64,000 nucleotides of DNA from Camellia lanceoleosa. Taxonomy: Eukaryota; Streptophyta; Magnoliopsida; Ericales; Theaceae. Where the stretch lies: NCBI GenBank assembly GCA_025200525.1, contig CM045762.1, forward strand, positions 1,860,001 to 1,924,000, read 5' to 3'. The translations under genes were made by a program, and so were the position numbers. Shown here one piece after another: positions 49,292 to 59,973 of this stretch; within the stretch, counting starts at the first letter, position 1; the number at the start of each line of letters is the position of its first letter. The notes beneath the pieces were generated by a model, which worked only from the letters and a program-made list of their open reading frames with translations, was not told the DNA's origin and did no database searches.

Positions 49292-52200
49292 TGTGGACAC
49301 GCTCCCGGGAACTCATCGATATCCGCGCGCGGCCTCTGGACGAAGGGCGCGCGAATACTCATTTTGTTCTCTAAGCTACCATAGTTTGGACTCAAATGTC
49401 ACGGTTCTGAATCTAATCTCACAATGTGCGATATGAGACCGATAAGTCACCAAAGAGTCCAAATCCGACAAATCGTTTTGAAAAACCAATTTTTATAAAG
49501 AAGTGCCAAACATGGACTACTTTGCCAGATACAGAGTCGCCACCTAAATATTTTATTTTTGGAAAATCTAGGAAACCCTGACTCGTGCCTAAGGCCATGT
49601 GTCCGTTATCACCAAAGTTGCCTCGACTTGAGAACTTGTGTACGAGAAGGAAAGGTCATTTAATGAGCACCCCGCTCGCTCGATCAAAGATCGGCCTGTA
49701 CTAAGCATGATATCTCATTTTTGAAAACACATGCGCTCTTATTCCGGTTAATTAGCTAGTCTTACTACGTGATGCGTGCAGCAAATAAGTATAGACTAGA
49801 TCGCCTAATTTGGAACAAAACATTGCATATTCGTTTGAAAACGGTTTGAAATTTGCTACTCGCAAGTAGGCTAAATCGAGAATTTCAATGAATTGTTCCA
49901 ATTCAAGTAATCCAACCTTCACCCACAGGCATTCAGGCAGTTAATCACATAAGCAGTTAGCCTCATGGCAAGCATGCTTTCATGGCAACATTAACACACA
50001 TGCAGTATGCTAAAGCATAAATACTCACAGTGTACTCCGAGCCAAAACAGGGAACTAGTTAGAAATCATGCATGATCCTAGTTCATGTTAAGATGGCTAA
50101 TGCAGCACATGCGAAAATGCAACTAAAATAGGCTCGGCTTATCCTAACATGTTATGTGAAATGCAACTTGATACATGTATTCAAATTGGAATTGAAATAC
50201 AATGCAGTTAGTATGATGTGCCGAGCCCGGTGCATGCAATACAGATGAATGGATGCAAACATGCGAGCATAAGGCATGCTAAATGAAACATGCCCTAAAA
50301 CTAACCATCATAAGCGGTTAAGTAAAATGGAGAAAGAAATGGGGGTTGGAAGGCATTCATCACACACATGCACGCTTATTACAATAATATGCCCTCTCAA
50401 AGGAGGGACCGAATAAAGAGCTAACTAGCTAATCTAAGCTAATCAACTAATTATTACACAACGAATTAATTAACTAATCCTAGTTAACTAATTATTACAA
50501 AACAAATTGAAATAGCTAAACACATTTAACTATTAAGGGTACAAACCAAAGCAAAAGCTAGCTATCTAAGCATGGAAGCTAAGGAAAGCAATAAAACAGG
50601 AGCTCTCAGAGGAAGAGGACTGGATGCATGCCCGGTTGCGTCATTCAGAAATCCAATGCGATGCCCCGATTTGCCTCTGTTTTCAATTGCTCTCAGAACC
50701 TTGCACCAAGCTCCGGAAAGCTGAAAATCCACCTTGGGAAGCCTGTGGGAGGGTGGCCGACCACTTTTGGTCTCTCCATCCACCTGTCAACCACTTTTTG
50801 TTGTTGCTGGACAGAAAAAGTGGTCGGCCAGCTAGTTTTTCTGGCTGGCTAGCCAGTTGTTGCTGTTGAACTCCAATTTTCTGCAACAGAGAGCAAGAAA
50901 GGGCATAGCAATGTATTTGCAAGATATGTATGCACAACCACCCTCGCTATCATGTCATGAACTCAAGGGAGTGTGGTTCTCGACTTTCGGGCCACCAATC
51001 GCGTATTTCAATGCATGATGGCCGAGAGGCAAAGTTGCACAATTCAATATGAAATGAATGCACAAGTAAACACATAAGGCCTAAAACTCTATCATGTATG
51101 ATCAAGAGCGTCGGCAACCGGGAATTAAGGCACGTTTCATCATTTGAAGTATGAAACGTCCCTCGTTTCCCGTGTTTGGACTAACACCTATTCCAAACAC
51201 AAATGCAACACATAACATGGCATGCTCAATGCAACTACATGAACAACCTAACAAGGCTAATGGCATGCACAATGCTAATGCATGCATACTCAATGCAAGA
51301 CAACATAAGCATGCAACAATATGATACAATGCAACTAGCATACACAATGCAAATGTCAACTAGCATACTCAATGCAATATGATCATGGTATACTCAATGC
51401 AATACAATCATGACATGCGCAATGCAAACAATAACATAACATGCACGAGGCGACGTAACATGGCATACACAATGCTAAGTGTTAAGAACTAGATGGCATA
51501 CTCAATGCAAGGTAACCATAAGGTTCTAAACACAATGTAATGCATGCATACACAATACAATGCAACAAGGGCGACAACATGCAAACCATATACTCAATGG
51601 ACTTAAACTGAGATGGACAGACCTCAGTCATGCCAAAACAGTGGCCATAATGCCAAAATGAAGACACTGAAAACACATGCAAACATGCATGCCAATTGGC
51701 TCACCAATTAAGGCACTAAGGTGCAACTCTTAAGAGCACTTGAAGAGTGAAAAGCATGGAAGTGTAACAACACTAAGTGCACTGAAATGAGGTAAGAAAT
51801 GATGCCAAATCATTCAAACAAAGCAAGTAAAGCATGCAAGAGTCCTAAGGCATGAGAGCTAGTGAAGGGCACTACAAAGGAAGCATGCAATACATGGCAC
51901 AAATGCATGAACTAAGCATGGATAGAGCTCAAGTAGGTCTTAACAAAGACCAAAACATGCTGAGATGAGGGCCCAAGTACCTAGGCATGCAAGCATACAA
52001 GCTAGGCCATAAACTAGGCAACAATGCACAACACTTAAAGACACTTAAAGCATGATTGAAGTAGAAATATGGCAATGCTATAAGCTCTGAAATGTCATGT
52101 TAAGTGATGCCAAATCATGTACACAACACAAATGAAGCATGCAATGGTGCTCAAGGCTTGAGGCAAGCAAGATCATTTATACTACAAGTATACAAAACAT

Positions 52201-52834
52201 GAAGCATGTGGTTAAGGCAACCCAAAATTGTCTTAGAACATGTCCAAATGAGTCTAAAACATACAAGGAAGGAAGCCAAAATGTGCTAGCATGAGGGGCA
52301 AAAGACATAGAATATGCAAGGCAAATATGGTGGATTACACTACACCTATTAGAACTAAATATGGTATGACTTAAGCAACAAAAATCAGAGTTATATCATG
52401 GCATAATAACCCTGAAAACACACTGAAATAATGGCTCGCAAGCTAAGGCATGAAGGCATACGCAATGGTTCATGTTAAGACATAAAGAGGCAAACCCTCC
52501 AACGCATTGAATAGGTGACAAATGCAAGTGCATGGCCATGAAACATGGACTGAAATCACATTATAAATGATGCCAAATCATTAAAATAGTCCAAGTAATG
52601 CATGCTAGAGGACTCAATACACAAGGCTAACAAGCTAGATTGAACCATAGCTATGCAAAGCAAGTCATGCATGACCAAAATAACCAAAATCAGACCTTAA
52701 ACATGGCAAAACATGAACAAAGTCTTCTAAGAGCTAAGCCAAAAGCATGCTAAAATGACATGTCAAAGCATGATGCATGTTAGGCAATTTCATGGGATTG
52801 CATTACAAGTGCATGGAGCATGCAAAGGCCAACC
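49292..52834 (-). mobile_element. LTR copy 'E', left part (3' part on the minus strand)
   Basis: It begins TGTGGACACG after F coding sequence; the candidate duplication is ATAAC (49287-49291). It is homologous to A-D, including GAGTCGCCA (49534-49542) and the GGCCG cluster at 50749-50866. It is interrupted at 52839 by element R and continues at 62369. No gene inside. Confidence 0.85.
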
Positions 52835-52839
52835 AAACC

Positions 52840-55240
52840 TGTGACAACCCTCACCTCTGATTAGTGCTAATCTATGATTAAGCATCATAAGTAATTGAAC
52901 AGACTGAAATCCTGAACTGAATGCATAAGTATGTTGCTTTAATTGCATTTCTATCTGTTTGTCGTTAATTGATCTGTTCATGTTTTAGTTTCGAATTGCG
53001 AATTGAAGGCCTTATCGGCGGTCGAATAAAAAATTGACTAGTGTTTTATGCTAATTAGAATTTATGTGATTTTATGGTAGGTTTAAATTAAATTTGATTT
53101 GGAATGATTAAATTAGATTAAATAAAATTAAATTGCATTAGTTTGAGTTTATTACATTCTTGCCATTAGAGTGGACCACTTTGTCAAAAACATTGTTTAG
53201 AGCTTAGTTGCATCATTCTTCATCCTTTTCTAGAGGAAAACCGTGAGAGAGAGGGAGAGTAGAGGAAAATTGGTTTCATCAAGAGTTTTGCTTGGAAACT
53301 TAGAAGACTTGAAGAAGAATTGCATATTTGAGCTTTCATACATTTGAGTTGTATCTTGCTTGATTCATGGTAAATTAGTGATTTAAGTCTAGAATTAATT
53401 TGAAGAGTTGAATTGTGAGCTAATTCATGCATGCATGTACAAGTTCTTGAAATTTGAAGATGCTTTGCACGAAATCTTTACATGCATGTGCATATTTTAG
53501 TTGTGGTTCATGAATTCACCTTGATTTTGAGCTAAACCTTGCATTTAGACATGTTTTGAAACATTAGAGTTCTTGGGAACTCATGCATGTATGATTTTTG
53601 CATTGTTCTTCATGTTCTTGAATTGTGAATTGGAAGTGGTGTTTAATTGGCAAACTTTTGGGCTTTAATTTTATCAATTGATCTTCAAAACTTGTTGTTC
53701 TATGAGTTTCCAAGTATTTTCCAGAAAATTAGCCCAAAAGAATCGAGTTTGAAGCTTTTAAAGTTGAGCTTTGTACTCAAGGATCAATTTGGAAATTCCA
53801 GATTTTGGATCCACGCTCGAGTGTAGGAATTCACACTCGAGCGTACACTCTGAGTACATGCACTTCGCCGAAAGAAAGAAAAGCCGCGGCGTGAAATGCA
53901 TATGCCCAAAAGGTCATGTGTTTTGCAGTCCGCTCGAGCGAGAGAATTCACGCTCGAACGAGGGTCTGAGTCTCATGCTCGAGTGGAGGTCGAGCGTCCA
54001 TTGAGCGTGAAAATCGTGCATCCAGTAGTTTTTCATGAGTTTGCAGTCCGCTCGAGCATAGAAAGTCACGCTCGAGCGAAGATCCTTTGTCTGCATGTCC
54101 CCTCAAGCGTAGAAAGCCACAGTCGAGCGAGACCCCTATTTTCTAAAAAATTTGAAAAGTGTTTTAAAGTGCATCTTTGCATCCTCATTCCATCCTAGGC
54201 ATTCCTAAGCCTAGTTTAAGGCATCTTAATGAGGATAATGTTATAGAACCACACAAAGTCAAGTTAAGGGGCTAAGTTATTAATCCCTAGTGTGTGTTCA
54301 TTCTATTATTGTGTAGGGTTGGCATCCGAGGACGCTCATTAGCCTGCCTTTAGCCTACTGCTCTGTGAGTAACAATGTTGTAAAGATATGTTCAATGACG
54401 ATTATTTCCTGAACAATTAACTGTACTGTTTTTTGAAGTGATACTGTTTATTAAATGAATGGTGTCCTACTTATAAACTGAACTCGTGGCATCCATAGCA
54501 TCTTACTGTTACTATTACTGCTACTGTACTGTTACTGTACTGCTACTGTCATAGAGATCTCTGTCGATTCCAATACTTGGAACCAATACTATATACTGTT
54601 GTGATGGCCATCAACTAACTGTTCGGTCTGTTAAGACCTACTGTACTGTTTGCTATTGGATGTACCACATATAACTGCTATGGTTTCTAAATGACTGATA
54701 TGATTGTTTAATGACTGAAAGGACATTCATTCTTAACCTCTTTACACAGTTGTTATTCACTGGGCTCTAGCTCACTGTTTATATTTATATGTAGGTGTGT
54801 AGGCACTGGATCGATGCTAGGGGCGTCAGGTTAAGCTCTAGTTTTGTCAAGCCAACCATTGTGCCTCGCTGCGAGGTTCCAAGTCGGTCCAAGCTAAGGC
54901 TGTTTTGGGGTGTCCCAGATTCACCCTTATTGTCTCTGTTTTGTAATAGATGTTTAAGACTTTCTGACTGTACAGTTATGTTAAAGGGATTTGGTCCCTG
55001 ACGGGGATGTTTGTGTATATGTTGTATATATATGTTTTGGTTTTGAATATGGCTTGTTCATAAAAGTCTTTTCGCATTCAGATTTTCACAGCTCATTGGA
55101 CATCTTTTACTTACTATTTTGGCTTTCGCCAGCCCCTTACTCTGTATTACTATCATTACTGTTAAGCAGGCCTTTGGTAATCACGGATTACTGGCCGGTT
55201 ACGATGCTTAAACCCATAGGGACGGGTTTGGGTCGTGATA
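52840..55240 (+). repeat. 5' LTR of element R (2401 bp)
   Basis: TGTGACAACCC to GGGTCGTGATA (last C changed to T). It matches 59974-62363 throughout. It contains CTCGAGCG palindromes (53813-54128), a GTGAGTAAC box (54365), a TACTGT-rich repeat (54502-54550) and the acceptor-like TATATGTAG (54786-54794). One extra stretch of about 60 bp near 53868-53930 is absent from the 3' LTR. Confidence 0.92.
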
Positions 55241-55243
55241 GAG

Positions 55244-55256
55244 TGGTATTAGAACG
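55244..55256 (+). other. Primer-binding site of element R
   Basis: TGGTATTAGAACG three bases after the 5' LTR resembles TGGTATCAGAGC, complementary to the 3' end of initiator tRNA-Met, with two changes. Confidence 0.75.
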
Positions 55257-55445
55257 ATACTAAAGCACGAGTTATACCGCACACACGTGTCCAAATGAGC
55301 TATAGGATGTCCTAGAAAGTGAATAGGGCATTGCATGAGCATTAAAAAAGTGTGTGTGGCCATGACATGAATATATGTGCTAATGTGCTAATGTGTTTAA
55401 GTAAGCAATTCCTATGTTTATTAATACTGTATTGCGTATAGTGAA

Positions 55446-56468
55446 ATGGACAATGCAAGGAATGCCGATGAAATGGAATCATCTGATGCCAGAATGGCAA
55501 GATTAGAAAGAACAGTTAAACTGTTGACTGAAGCTTTAAGACAACAACAGAACCAACAGCCCCCACCTCCTCCAGTACAACTCGAACAGAATGTTAATGA
55601 TGATATAATTGCTTTGACATAGAAGTTCATCAAAATGAAACCACCATCATTTCAAGGAGGCCTTGAATCATTGAAGGCCGAAGCATGGGTTTTAGAAACG
55701 AAAAAATTGTTCGAAGTGTTTCTGTGTTCTGAAGCACACAAGGTATTACTGGCTACCTTCACTTTACAAGAAGAGGCTAGACGGTGGTGGATGCTTGTCC
55801 GTGATACCAATAATGTGATGACTTGGGCTCAGTTTAAGGGAGCCTTCTTTGAGAAATATTTTCCTCAGTGTGTCAGGGATCGTAAGGTAATTGAATTTGA
55901 ACAATTGAAACAAGGTACCATGTCAGTAGCAGAATATGAATCAAAGTTCATCGAACTCACCCGATATACACCACACATGGTGGATACAGACTACAAAAAG
56001 GTTAGAAAGTTTGAGGGCGGGCTTAATGTCGAGATACTTGACCGAATCAATGTTCTAAAACTGCTCAAATATGTAGATGTTCTTGACCGAGCAATAATGG
56101 CTGAGTCGAATATCGAGGCATTAAAACAGACTGAAACACCAACAACTGAGTGGCGCGGTAAGAGACGGGGCTTTAAGTTTAAGAAAGGCCAGAACAGTTC
56201 ATTGAACAAGAAGCAAAGCACTGGGCCTTCGAACAGTTCTAGCCAGGGTAACAATTCCATACCGCCCTGTTCAGAGTGTGGTAAGAGACACAAAGGAGTA
56301 TGCTACAAAATTTCTGGTGCTTGTTACAGGTGTGGCAAGGTGGGCCACATGGTCAAGGATTGTCCTTCCACTTGTCAAGGCAATATTAAAGCTGCAACTA
56401 GCGCCGCAGCATCAACTGCTCCACCAAAACCCAACCCCAAAGCTACTGGGAAAGAGCCTTTAAGGTAA
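55446..56468 (+). pseudogene. gag of element R
   Basis: It starts at ATG 55446 (MDNARNADEMESSDARMARL), about 190 bp after the primer site. A TAG at 55620-55622 interrupts it, then the same frame runs to TAA 56466-56468. The capsid-like core has PPSFQGGLESLKAEAWVLET, ARRWWMLVRDTNNVMTWAQF, FFEKYFPQCVRDRKVIEFEQ and a basic linker. A zinc knuckle CYRCGKVGHMVKDC follows near 56325-56370, preceded by a second Cys/His cluster (CSECGKRHKGVC). This is the retrotransposon gag layout of chromoviruses. Gag packages the element RNA. Both stops fit C-to-T changes of Gln codons, so gag and pol were one frame. Confidence 0.88.
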
Positions 56469-56870
56469 GGCCGGGTATTTGCACTTGTACCGGGAGATGT
56501 GCAGAATATCGAGACAGTCGTCTCAGGTATACTCTCTATTTGTGCCCAAAATGCATATATTCTGATTGATTCGGGGTCTACACATTCGTTTGTCTCACAT
56601 GCTCTTTCACGAAAATTAAATAGACCATTGGAACCCATGAACTACTTGTTAGCTGTATCTTCACCTGCTGGGGGATCCATGACTTGTGCTTATATGTATC
56701 CTGCATGTGAGATTGTTGTTGGGGATGTACATGTGTATATTGATTTACTGCCATTGAACGTTGATCATTTTGATGTGATTTTGGGAATGGACTAGTTAAC
56801 AAAATATCATGCTACCATCGACTGTGTAACAAAACAAGTTGTTTTCCGTCCACCTGGTTTACCTGAATTT
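56469..56870 (+). pseudogene. Protease region of element R
   Basis: Same frame as gag. AYILIDSGSTHSFVSHALSR carries the aspartic-protease DSG motif, followed by VDHFDVILGMD and a TAG (56793-56795) where relatives have Trp, then [10 protein letters not shown]. It would cut the gag-pol polyprotein. Confidence 0.85.
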
Positions 56871-58196
56871 GTGTTTAACGGAGTTGGAGTAGTACCTCCC
56901 CCATACCTAATTTCATCTATGAAAGCTTTTAGATTGATTAAAAAGGGGTGTAAAGGGTATCTATGTTGCATATTGACTGTACCTACCGATGTTAAAGCTA
57001 ATGTGGACAGTATTCCTATAGTCAGAGAATTTCTAGATATTTTTCCAGATGATTTACCAAGGGATTTGATTGATAGAGAGATTGAGTTCACCATTGAAGT
57101 ATTACCGGGTACACAGCCAATTTCCAAAGCTCCTTACAGAATGGCACCTACCAAATTGAAAGAATTAAAAATTCAGCTACAAGAACTGTTGGATAAGAAG
57201 TTCATCAGGCCCAGTACTTCATCGTGGGGCGCACCGATTTTATTTGTGAAAAAGAAAGACGGCTCACTGAGACTTTGTATTGACTACCATGAACTGAATA
57301 AGGTAACAATGAAAAACAAATACCTATTACCTCGTATTGATGATTTATTTGACCAATTACAGGGTGCCCAGGTTTTCTCTAAAATTGACCTTAGATCTGG
57401 ATACCACCAGTTGAAAGTCAAAACCGAGGACATTGAAAAGACTGCCTTTCGAACGAGGTACGGACATTATGAATTTCTTGTTATGCCTTTCGGAGTTACT
57501 AATGCACTTGCCGCATTTATGGACCTTATGAACATAATTTTTAAACCGTTCCTCGATGAATTTGTAGTTGTCTTTATAGATAACATTTTGATTTATTCCA
57601 AGAGTAAAGAAGAACGTGAACATCATTTGAGAATTGCCTTACAGACCATAAGAAAACAGAAACTGTATGCAAAACTGACCAAGTGTGAATTTTGCCTTGA
57701 TAATGTTATGTTTTTGGGACATGTGATTAGTAAGGATGGCATTTCAGTTGACCCACAGAAAATTGAAGCAGTGGTGAATTGGCCTAGCCCGACAAATGTT
57801 ACTGAGGTTCGCAGTTTCTTGGGTTTAGCCGGGTACTACAGAAGGTTTGTAAAAGACTTCTCCAAAATTGCCTTACCATTGACTCAGTTGACTCAAAAGG
57901 GAATATCATATGATTGGACTGATCAGAGAGAATCAGCTTTCCAAGAATTGAAGACTCGACTTGTGACTGCACCGATTCTCACCCTACCCTCAGGTATGGA
58001 GGGATTCACTATTTTTAGTGATGCTTCTCATAAGGGTTTGGGATGTGTATTAATGCAGAATGGTAGAGTTATTGTGTATGTTTCTCGACAACTGAGACCA
58101 CATGAAAAGAACTATCCGACTCATGACTTAGAACTTGCTGCAGTGGTGTTTGCATTGAAAATTTGGCGTCACTATCTTTATGGGGGCAACATGTGA
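56871..58196 (+). pseudogene. Reverse transcriptase and first part of RNase H of element R
   Basis: RT motifs appear in order: [76 protein letters not shown] and [13 protein letters not shown]. The last is the catalytic box, which normally reads FIDD; here codon 57582-57584 is AAC (Asn), a G-to-A change that should abolish RT activity. Then come [20 protein letters not shown] and [20 protein letters not shown], then the RNase H start [20 protein letters not shown] with [15 protein letters not shown]. The frame ends at TGA 58194-58196 after an extra G in the run at 58181-58186. Confidence 0.92.
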
Positions 58197-59412
58197 GGTG
58201 TACACAGACCACAAGAGTTTGAAGTACTTCACACAGAAAGAACTGAACATGAGACAGCGGAGATGGTTAGAACTTATAAAAGACTATGATTTGCAAATTT
58301 TGTACCATCCAGGGAAAGCTAACACCATTTCTGATGCACTCAGCCGGAAGTCAATTGGGAATTTAGCCTATTTACTCACCGGACAGAAAGAACTACTATG
58401 TGAACTCAAAAAATTTGAAGTTGAAATTGTTTTACGTGAACAGGATGGAACATTAGCTGCTATCTCTGCCCAACCAGCACTGATTGAAGAGATCAAAGAG
58501 AAACAACAACAAGATGATTTTCTGAAAAAGATCATTAATGAACGGGAATCCAAACCGAGGCCGGACTTTAAATTTGAGAACAATGTGTTGAAATATCAGG
58601 GAAGATTGTGTGTACCAAATGATTCTAAACTGAAAAGACGAGTTTTGCAGGAAGGCCACAATTCGAAACTTTCCATCCATCCGGGGAATACAAAAATGTA
58701 CCAAGACTTGAAACTGAATTTCTGGTAGCCGGGAATGAAGAAAGAAATTGTCGAGTTTGTATCAAAATGCTTGCATTGCCAACAAGTCAAAACTGAACAT
58801 CAGCGACCCGCAGGCATACGGCAACCCTTACCAATACCGGAGTAGAAATGAGAACATATCACTATGGATTTCATCATTGGTTTACCTCGCTCCAGTAAAG
58901 GTATGGACTCAATTTGGGTCATTGTTGATAGATTGACTAAATCTGCTCACTTGTTACCTGTTAAAACAATTTATAACGTGGACAAATTAGCTACAATTTA
59001 TATTGATGAGATTGTTAGATTGCATGGAGTGCCTGTGTCCATTGTTTCTGATAGGGACTCGAAGTTTACATCGAGATTTTGGCAAAGTCTACAAACAGCG
59101 CTGGGTACTGAACTGAGACTGAGTAGTGCATATCATCCTCAGACAGATGGCCAATCAGAAAGAACCATTCAGACTCTGGAAGATTTACTGCGGATGTGTG
59201 TTCTTGATTTCCAAGGAAATTGGGAAAGCCATCTACCTTTAGCTGAATTTGCCTACAACAACAGTTTTCACTCGAGCATTGGTATGGCACCTTTCGAGGC
59301 TTTGTATGGCAAAAAATGCCGATCTCCTATCTGCTGGGCAGAAGTAGGAGATGGGCATTTGCTTGGGCCCGAGATTGTACAAGAAACTATAGAAAAGGTG
59401 AAACTGATTTAA
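58197..59412 (+). pseudogene. RNase H end and integrase of element R
   Basis: Coding resumes one frame over (from about 58180) with [17 protein letters not shown], the end of RNase H with its acidic residue. The integrase zinc domain shows the His-His-Cys-Cys set ([12 protein letters not shown], then KCLHCQQVK). The catalytic core has D in [12 protein letters not shown] in [14 protein letters not shown] and E in [18 protein letters not shown], so all three acids are present. Stops: TAG 58726, TAG 58843, TGA 58849 (Trp sites) and TAA 59410 (Gln site). Integrase joins the cDNA ends to target DNA. Confidence 0.9.
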
Positions 59413-59943
59413 CAGAGATTGAAAACCGCACAAAGCCGACAGAAAAGTTATGCGGATGTCCGAAGGCGAGACAGGGAGTATGAAGTGGGTGATCATGTTT
59501 TTGTTAAAGTGACACCAATAAAAGGCCAGACCCGTTTTGGGGTCAAAGGTAAGCTAGCATCGAGATATGTTGGGCCGTATGAGATCATTGAAAAGATCAA
59601 TCCGGTGGCGTACCAAGTAGCGCTTCCTCCTGAAATGGAGCATATGCATAATGTCTTCCACATTTCAATGTTGAGGGACTATCTTCGAGATCCCTTCCAT
59701 GTTATCGAGCCTACCCGTGTAGCGCTAAGTGATGACTACACTTATGAAGAACGGCCTATTTAGATTGTAAACCGACGGATCAAGAAGTTAATAAACAAAG
59801 AGATCCTGTTAGTGAAAGTGGATTGGCAAAACCACGGTGGCACTTATGCCACTTGGGAAAGGGAAGACGATATGTTGAAGAGATATCCTGAACTGTTTCC
59901 CTGGATCCAGTGTTCTTCCAAAATGAAGGTAATCCGAGTTTAG
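59413..59943 (+). pseudogene. Integrase C-terminus and chromodomain of element R
   Basis: The same frame continues with VGDHVFVKVTPIKGQTRFGV and GPYEIIEKINPVAYQVALPP (GPY/F-like module), then HNVFHISMLRDYLRDP. After a TAG (59761-59763, Gln site) comes a chromodomain: NRRIKKLINKEILLVKVDWQ and ATWEREDDMLKRYPELF. Chromodomains of this type guide integration toward heterochromatin. The end is taken at TAG 59941-59943. Confidence 0.88.
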
Positions 59944-59958
59944 AGGACCAAACTCTTT

Positions 59959-59973
59959 TAAGGAGGGAAAACC
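59959..59973 (+). other. Polypurine tract of element R
   Basis: AAGGAGGGAAAACC immediately precedes the 3' LTR start TATGACAACCC. Confidence 0.75.

Noticed and set aside
54795..55263. ORFs near the end of the R LTRs, present in both LTRs
   Set aside because: Present twice only because the LTR is duplicated; no domain and they run across the LTR border.
57357..57626. Minus-strand ORF inside the RT region
   Set aside because: A shadow of the RT reading frame on the other strand.
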